Part shown: positions 44,701 through 53,700 of the stretch, piece by piece
How positions within the stretch are numbered: position 1 is the stretch's first letter
Layout: every line of letters starts with the position of its first letter
Assembly (NCBI GenBank): GCA_964036045.1
Contig: OZ038381.1
Location: 161,700,283-161,764,282, forward strand
Direction of reading: 5' to 3'
DNA: 64,000 bases
Origin: Eutreptiella sp. 'Long Island Sound 2002'
Lineage: Eukaryota > Euglenozoa > Euglenophyceae > Eutreptiales > Eutreptiaceae
Notes under the pieces: generated by a model
Told to the model about the DNA's origin: nothing
What the model saw: only the letters and a program-made list of their open reading frames with translations
Database searches by the model: none
Position numbers and translations under genes: made by a program

Positions 44701-47700
44701 TCGCCGTAGGCATGGTAGGAGTTGAATGCGGGCTGGGATTCCCACTAGACTATTTTGCTGGAAAAAACGGCAACAATGTGTGTTCCCGTGGTTGAGGGGT
44801 GTCATTCTCTTGCATGAAGCGTAAGTGTTGCTGGCTGGTCTTGCAGTGTTGCTCAAACCTGCTATGGCTTGGCCGCACTGATCTGGACAACTTTTTCCCG
44901 CACAAGCAAAACCAATGGTCACCAGTAGAAGCATTATAAGCCTTCTGGTATTCTTGCACATTGTTGCCAGGCTGCACTATTTGCGCAGAAGAAGCCGAAG
45001 AAATACTTGGGGGGATGGGTGCTTGCAACGTAGGTGGCGCAACTGGTTGCATTTGCACTACTCCCAGGGTGCGCAACACTTCATGCACATCAGAAGGAGT
45101 GGCGATGATATGTGCAGATTGTAGCATCAGTGTAATAACCGCACAATCTTCAGTAAGCTTCCGATGGATGTCTTGAACAAGACAACGGCCAAGTATTCCC
45201 CTAGCGGGCGTGCCTAGCAAATTTTTGGCCCTAATCGTAAGTGTCCAAATTCGGCACGCTTGGGCTTCATTGGGTGAAGTAGCAGTGCGTGCCAAACCAT
45301 CAGGAAGTAGCACAATATCGACGAGCTCCGCAAGAGTCGAGAACTCGGTGTAGAGTGCACCACCACTTGGAGCCCGGGGAGATCCTTGTACATCAACATA
45401 AAACCATCGGTCATTCCCGCTCCCCACACCAATCAAGAAACTCTCATACCCCATCAAAAAGCAAATGTGCGTGGTTAGTGGAGGAGGGGTGGTTTCAAGG
45501 CGGAGCAAAGTTTCCTTGGCTTTATCCAAAGCAATCAATTCCGTGTCTTCAAGAGAGGTGAAATCCAACAACTTGAGGACTTGGAATGGCGTACCGGTGC
45601 AACCAGCATGCAACCCGCCACCTCGTGTGATCCAAGTGGTTGCTGCCCCAATGACGACACAAATGGCCTCTAGGAGGGTGTACCCCATGACTGGCATAGA
45701 TGTTGAGGACAATGCCGTTGTCAATAACGTTGTACAAGTCCTGTATGAGGCAATGGCACCCAAGACAGGAAGGTCCGGCACGCTAAATGGGCTCACAATG
45801 CCACTACATTGCACACCACCATTGTCCAATAATCCCACCTTGGGGTTCAACATTGCTTGTGCACAAAACCAGCTGACATGTTGCCAATGCAACTGGGTCG
45901 TTAAAAAAAACCTGCACCAAGGGAACGGTATGAAGCGCAATGGCATGCAAAGGAGGGTTCCCGAACCCTCACCTACGCCACACCTAGTTTGCTACCTGTG
46001 CTAATGCTGAACCCTCACCCATGCCACACCTAGTTTACTACTTGTGCTATTGCGACTATTCCTAGAAAAACCGGAAGGTCATTTTGACCAATTTTCCCCA
46101 AGCCAAAACTCTTGGGGCCCCACGGCCAGCACCCTCGCTTTGTGGTAACTTTGGGCTGACAGGGATGTATATGTAGGGCTACCAAATTTGTACTAGCAAA
46201 ACGGGGAATGTTTGGGTACCTCAAGGCATTATGTAGGCTACACTTACACCATATGAAATAGCAACCAGTGGGTTCCAAGAGGTGGTCATGGCGTTCTTTA
46301 GAAAAAAATTGGGGGTGCGAAACTTTTTTACACATAGGGGTGGGATATTTTTTCTTCGGGCCATACCCCCCCCCTAGGGGGGGGGGGTACAAAAAAAAAG
46401 GTGATACCGTGATTTTTTCCCCCACCCCCACCGTATCCCCGGGGCTCTTGGGGCGGTCACGCCGAAAAGAAATGCAACTCTTGCAATATGTGCGCAATAT
46501 GAACAATTGCCGGTTCCGTACGGCACCCCATAGCGACGTTAACGATGGGACGCCCAATCCACAAAGCACCAAGTACTCTGTGTGGGCACCAATTAGTTGG
46601 GACTCGGCCAATGTAACATAGTATGACGTGGTGTAATGGGCACTAAAAACAAAATCAGGCTCAAGAAAAGAGTCGTGAGAGGGCCATGGCCAACATCAGT
46701 GTGCCGGCACCGGGGACAAAATCAAGCACAAGAAAGGAGTCTTGGTAGGGCCATACCCAACATTAATGCCACCATTATACACCACGAAGGCACTCATTGA
46801 TGAACTGCTAGTCACGCTCCAGGTGGCCGGATGCATCTTTGGGGTAGCTATCTGGCACCTTGCGCCACTCTCCACGGATGAGGACCTTGGAATAGGTGTC
46901 CTCCTCAGTGGCACGATTGGCCATGGAAGTTGGCCTCCGGGCCTTCCACGCTTTGCTCGGAGAAGGCATCCTTGCCTTTGAATTTGGTAGGGGTGGTCTG
47001 AGCACTCTCCTTGATCCCCGTAAGTGCACCTTCAACTTGGGTGCTTGAGGGATGGCTCAGGAGGGCAAGGGAGCTCGGTCACACCCTCCAAATCATCACC
47101 AGGTGGTTCAATGACCCGCACAGCGCGATCAACATGAACAAAGCTCGACACATAGGCGACAAAACCTGGACCCATTTGAGGGGGGCATCCGAAAAAGAAC
47201 CCTAGCGATCCACCACTAGGTTTGTGAGGTGCAGGCTCCAAAAACCACAAGACCAACCGTCCTTTTGAAATCCCAAGGCCTGGTGCTTGGTGGTTAAGCC
47301 ATGCTTCTCGAGCACTGCTAAGAAAGGGCGGATCAAATGAATGGAGCTCAAGGGCTCCCAAACAAAAATAATGAAACGCTCCAATCGTACACCACAATCG
47401 AAGGCACAACCCTTTTTTCCACCTCCGCAACGGGCATCAAGATTCGCACAAAGGGTGGGGGCAACACAACACCGTGGGCGGGTAGGGCGGATGGTCCTTT
47501 CTGTCCACACCCCACACAGCAAGGAACATGCAGCTCATGCAGGTGGTGAGATTGGAAATTCACTTGAGGGGAAAAGCTCAATTTCCCTCCAATGTCACCG
47601 CAAAATGAGGCTCTCGATTTCAACCTGTAAAAATAGGTCCATCACGCAATATACATTAGCAATTGGGGCATGTGCATATTGAACATGCTACTTCAATGCT

Positions 47701-50700
47701 TGAAGCCTAAAAGTATTGTTGCCGTCCAAGACCAAAATCTACGATGTCTTCGCATTTCAGTGACCCCCATCCGCGGCTGCACCGAGGGTACAAGGGGAAC
47801 TGCAAGGACCATCTGGAGGAGCTTTGTGTACAGTTCTCCATCCGGGAGTTTTCACTCACTACAGAAGCCATCACTGGGCAGGATTCCAATCACCCAATGG
47901 TAGCGGGGGAATTCTTCACAATAATGGTTTGTACTGTAGCAAGCAGCATGCTTTGGGTTGGGTAGTCGTCACAAAGTTGTCAGCCCGCCACGGGGACAAG
48001 GGGAGGGGGGTAAGGGGAAAACCCTTCACCCTTATGGTGGCACCTTTTCCGGGTGCCCCCCAACAACCCCACCCCAACAATAGTAGGTTTAAAAATCATT
48101 CGACCAATATTGGCCTCCTACCGACCAGAGAGCCAACCAATCCCCAACCTAGCAACATACACACATCGGTGTCTCGGTCCCCATAGCAAGGAGAAATCAA
48201 TATGGCTGCATGAACCCTGCCGTCTCAAGTTCCCCAAAGTGAGGAGGAATCCATATGTCCACCAATATTAACCAATATAATGGGAATTTTTCCCCAAAAC
48301 AAAAACTGTGGGAGGGCTTTTTTCCCCCACAACACACTCTCCCCCCTCCCTTGGGGGGGGGGGGGGGGGTAGAGGGTAGAGACACAAACATCTTCTTATG
48401 TTGTTTTGGGACATGCTCTCTGCCGCTTTTGTATCGCTTTTGTATTGTGCCAGAGAAACGACCACATGTGCATTACAATATTCTAGCCCGCTACTAGTGG
48501 GGCCTTGCCTGGGACCGTGGAGAAGCCCAAGGACTGGGGTCTGCATCATGGAAGTATGAGACATTTGGCATGCGAACAGCACGGGGGCTTGTGGGTCTTT
48601 TTTCTAGCGGCACGGGGGCATGAACCACCGTTGCCACTTCTTGCACACTACAGGCGCACCGCAAGGAAGAGAAATTAGCTTTAGTGTGCACTGACCAAGA
48701 AATTTACAACACAACAAAAAAAGTCCCGCGCACATTGATATGTTGGTGAAAGAGATAATTGCGTGCCACGGTTCTTTCCCGGTTTTGCTTTTGGCGCCAC
48801 ACGGGCTCATCCGAGGAGTAGTCACTCGTGTGTTGAAGAGTGCTAGAAGGGGAAACCGGTAATTGGCCAACAAGAATGAGACGGAAATGTAACCCTAGTC
48901 TCCTTAACTGCACACACCAACAAGTGGCTACTTAACCCTTGCCTTCTCGGGGGCCATATGTGGGCGGAATGGCTACATAACCCCTGCCTTCTTGGGGGGG
49001 GCCCAATGCCAAGCGCGGGAACAAAATCAGAACGGGCTACGTGACCACTACCATCTTGTGAGCCCATACCGCATTGGGTACGGAATCAAGTGCACCATTT
49101 GTGCAAGAAAGAGGCCCCAAATAGAAATTGCAGCAATACAATAGGAGAAAAAGTGATGTGTGTGGGGGTAAACAGTCTGTAGAAAAAGTGTTTATATATG
49201 CGACACTATTCCGCCTGTATTCTGGGATAATTACCCAGACTGCGCGCTGCAAGCGCCGTAGGGAAAGCGCTCCCACTAGGGTGTCTCTGACGCATGCCCA
49301 GCCATGGGGGATGGTACTGACACATAGGCAAGGCTCAGGCTCAGAATGAGAGGGCACAAGGTCCAAATCAAGAATGCAGGAGGGTTTGTAGCAGCACAAA
49401 TTAACCTGCACCCCAACCCTCTACCCCTGCAACCAAGGGAGTGACTTTCAGGAGACAAACCATAGCACAGTGTCAAACCTCACATTTGCGCACTGAGGCG
49501 AATCTCAAACTGCGGAAAACCTCACCAGTGGGTTTGATGAGTCACTCAAAATCACTGCTCCTTCTCCTCTCCAGGGTTGGTGATGGTCAACACCAAGGGT
49601 GCCCGGCCCATTGTTAGCTAGGATGGGCGCGGCCGCATTGCCTCCTTTGGGGACCCCCACCACCACCACCATCGCACCACAATGCAATAGTGGTGGGGGA
49701 TGCTGCCACCAGAGGTGGAGCAGGTCCCGCAAGGGGCCACGAGGAGGCCTCACAACGAAGACACACAGCCCCCCCTCCCTCCGCATGTACTCCTGTGCCA
49801 GTCACATCCCCCAGTTCAACCCCTGAAAATCTTTGGTTGGACCGTATGTTGACCGCATGGAAAACTGTGGGGACAATGGGCTTGTTGACTTCAGTGTTCG
49901 CGAGGGTTCTGTACGGGTCGTCTGAGGGCTGGGAAGCACCTTGAAGTACAGGGCATTCACAAGGACCAGCCGCGTGGAGGAGTCCAGTGGCGACGACGGA
50001 CCCACGCAGCTTGTCACGTCTTTGATGCGGCTGCGTGTCTTGCCCTCCAACCACCCGTTGATGGTGCGGCGGGCCTTGGCAGTGTTTGCGAAGTCGACCA
50101 TGTGGTACCCGCCCAAAAATGTCTTGTCCATTGTGGCGGTGAAGCTGCTGCGGAGCTTGTAATCTGAGGGGGGGACGCAGGGGGCGGGGGTTGGGAGGGG
50201 TGGGCGGACTGCTGGTGGTGGCTGAGCGATCCTCCCCGCCTTGTGTGCCACCATTGTGAATGCCTAGGAAACAATTCATCAGCCAATGGGGGGTGGGGGG
50301 TTCGGTCACGTGAGCAGGGGGCAGTTGAGCAGAAAAAAGACAACACAAAGCTGCCTGTGCTGTCACTGGACTGGCTGCCCATCAACGGCGGTTGGCTCTT
50401 AACCAACTGCGGTTGGAGGCTAACCGACAGTGCACCCGGGCCCGGGAGGGGAGGGGTCTGAAGAAACAAACGAACAACAACAAAGAGAGGGCTCCTAATG
50501 AATCCCCCCGTTTGGAATGGGGGTTCGAAAAGGCGAGGGTAAAGATACTCCAACATATACATCTTACCAGAATCCCCACAACGTGCTGATCCAATTTCTA
50601 AATTCCCACAAGATTCACAGTTTGGGTTGTGCTTTGGGAAAGCGGTCAGTGCATCGCTCTTTTCTCCCGGCTTGATGTGCCCATTGCAACTGCATTGTGG

Positions 50701-53700
50701 GGACAACTTGCATATCAGGGGCGGGGGGTAAAAGGTAATTCAAAGAAGAAAATCGTATTAAGAGGCGAACACTGGACCCAACAGCAAATACTTCACTGCT
50801 GCCCAAAGGGCTTTGCAATCCGTAGCCAGAGATGGGCATATGTTGGAGATGAGCAACATCTCCCAATGTCTCCCTGAAGCCCTTCTGAGGTTGGAGCCGG
50901 GTTCCGACCGCTGCATGTGTCTCGGCAGCACCATCCCCGGTGGTGGTGGTGGTGGTGGTGGTGGTGGTGTGGGCCTAGACAATGCCTGCTGCAAAGACGC
51001 GGAATGGGACATTCGACGGGAACGCCTGCAAAGAACTCTGGACTGTACCACTGGTGTGAAATTCGACATAGCCTAACCACAACACCTCATTGGAACGGCC
51101 GATAATTGATCCTGAAAACTTTCGCACAACTTCTTGAATGCCGCGGGAACTTTGGCAGAAGTTTCTGGCACCAAATTGCCACAATGGCCCATGTGTAAAG
51201 TACATGCATGTGTGTGCCATACATGTCTCCAGTACGCCCGAGCAATACGAGCAGTGGGTGTAAGGGACTCCTACTTGGCATGCTGGAACCATGATCGCAC
51301 TATGCCCTATTGCAGCACACACCCTCAGGCACAAAGAGTCTGTTGGCAATGCTCAGTGTGTAATTCTCAGTACTGGTCATCACCGACAGTGTATCGTACA
51401 TGCCGGGCAGCAGCACCTCATTGTCAGGGAAAAATAGATTCTCAGACACCTCCTCCACGGTGCCCATGCCCGAGCCCACCGTCACAAGGGCCATCATTGC
51501 ACTGATCCCGAATGGAGACACGACCATATTGCCTGAAACAAGGGGGACAGCATCGGGCACAGGCCCGTTGAGGTCCGAAGACACGACTGGAAAGTAGCAT
51601 CGTTCAGGCTATTGCATAGTGGCCCGGGGGCGAGGATCGGGTGTATGTTGGGCCTTAGGCAGGGCTCGCCCCCCCCCCCCCCCCACGTCCAGCCAATAGA
51701 GACCTTGAAAATCCAAACAGGAGTGTTCGTTGGACACGCCGTTTGGTGCACGCGACAATCCTGTAGTCGAGGGATACCATCCTGCTTAACACATTTGACC
51801 ACCGTTATTGCAAGATGCATCACAACAGCCCCTCATTCCCCGAATCCTTTCGCATGAAACCTCGGTTCTGAGTGTTCGTTGGACAAACCATTCGTTGGAC
51901 ATGGGGGGGGGGGGGGTACGGTTCATGTTTGGCCTGGCCACTGGCAGCAGGGTCAGAGCTTGAGCTGGAGGCTACGGAAGGCACAACGACCAATGAAGAA
52001 GATGAGACACCCTGTGACTGCGGTGTGGTCTTCTTGAACATGGTCATCAAATTGTGCTTTGGGACCTGCAACTTCTGCAGCTGGTCTCGATACCAACCGA
52101 CTGTCTGAGATACTTCGGTTGTAATGAGACATGCCCCTCAGACTTGAAGCAGTTGAGCAAGTTCTGCCAGACCAAAACCCCGCGATTCCAGGCTTCATGC
52201 CAAAGGCCTCCGAAAAAGAGGACTCCCAGCCCAGGGGATGGCAGGGGACGTTGGCCAAAAAAGCCAACTTTGGGGTCACCCCCGCCCCCCTGCGCAGTAG
52301 AGTCCACAGGCCACGAAACAGCAACTCGGGTCAGAATCTAAAACCGAGTCATACTGCCCCATCGATGCGATCATCCTGTGGACAGCAAGTGCGTATGCAT
52401 GTCTGGCACACTTCGGGATCATTGAATCATTTCACATTGTTCCAGAGCACCAGTGGTGCGGTGAATGGGCACGCACGCAGCAGTTCAGGCAACTATAACT
52501 GCTGACTTGCCAAGGGTAGGACCGAACCCACTCACTCAAAGCGATCATCGTCTGCCCTGACCCCCATTGAAGTAGGGGGCCGTGCCATTCACTGACTGAG
52601 GAGCCCTGAACAGTCACCCGTCACCAGTGTTCTGTTCTGTTTTCGCACTTGTCCTCGCACTTTTTCCACAACAGGGCCCAGAAGTGCCCCGTGATCTCCC
52701 CAGCGGTACGCACACCAGCTCCAGTGACTGGTTCTACGCCCAGGTATACTGCATTGGGGATCGAATTGGCATTGGGGCCCACAACAACCCCCATGTGTTG
52801 CACTGCCCCGGCCCCTTCACCGCTTAAGGCGAAGGGTCTCAATCACGGAGCCAATCAGTCTCGCAATTTCAGAGCCATCTCTGGGAAGCAGCACATCCAA
52901 GGGCTCCAGGAAAGTCGGCACGCAGCTGCACTTCCAAAGACCATTGTGCCGCATAATGGGGTTGTACTGTATTCCTTCTCCCAGCCCCGCCAAACAGCGA
53001 TGGGGGACGAAGGTCCTTAGAGTGTTTTGGGAGGGTAAAAAGCTTTTTCGCCTTAAGCTTCGTCCCAGAGACGTGGCACTTGGTCCCACACGCACGAAAA
53101 CTGGTCCCACTCCCGTTAATTTTCAAGTGTATGGACGCAAAAGCAAAATCTGAAAAACCGCTATCTGACCAGTGGTTCGTTGCGCAAGGCGTAGCTGTGA
53201 AACGGGGGTTTCTGAAAGGCTTGAATTTGAACCCGCTGCGCCCTATACACCCACGTACCGTGACATGGACGCTCAAGAGGGAGATGAATTGGCACAATCC
53301 ATGACAATCCGACAAGCAACAACATGAAACATGCTTCCACACAGACACTCATCCCTCTCCAAAAAACCCAGAGTGCCGACCCCTTTACAGCGACACACAT
53401 CCCTCAATGGCAGGGCTTCCACTCGAGAAGCCAAAAAACAAAAGGTCTGCAGGGCTTCAGGGCTTCCCTGGCGAAAGGGGACAAATATTCGTCTCTCCCA
53501 TCAAATTTGGCACAACACATCCCTCAAGTGGTCCCGCAGCGATGGGAGGGCATAACCGCTTTGATTTCACCGCCAGCGGCCCTCAGCTGACTATCAATAC
53601 GCCAACTGCCTTTGGTTACGTTGGGCAAGTTCCACGTGCTGTCAGTTGCCACTGGTGCAGCCTGAGACGTCCCCAGTCAATCCTGGGACGCCTCCAGTGG

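Larger units (their letters stand above)
43340..47530 (-). mobile_element. Mobile-element-like region B (minus strand) with Ulp1-type protease
   Basis: A run of minus-strand coding segments inside the 7.1-kb serpin intron: Ulp1/C48-like fragment (47522-47202), a segment at 47035-46808, the 398-residue ORF (45946-44750), a C2H2 finger ORF (44713-44447), a Ser-rich ORF (44356-44054) and Cys/His-rich segments to 43340. Ulp1-type proteases are common passengers of large DNA transposons such as some MULE, Harbinger and KDZ elements, and of Polinton-like elements. No transposase core or terminal repeats were recognised, so this is an inference from gene content. Region A at 36.0-37.9 kb shares two of its protein types. 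Confidence 0.5.
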
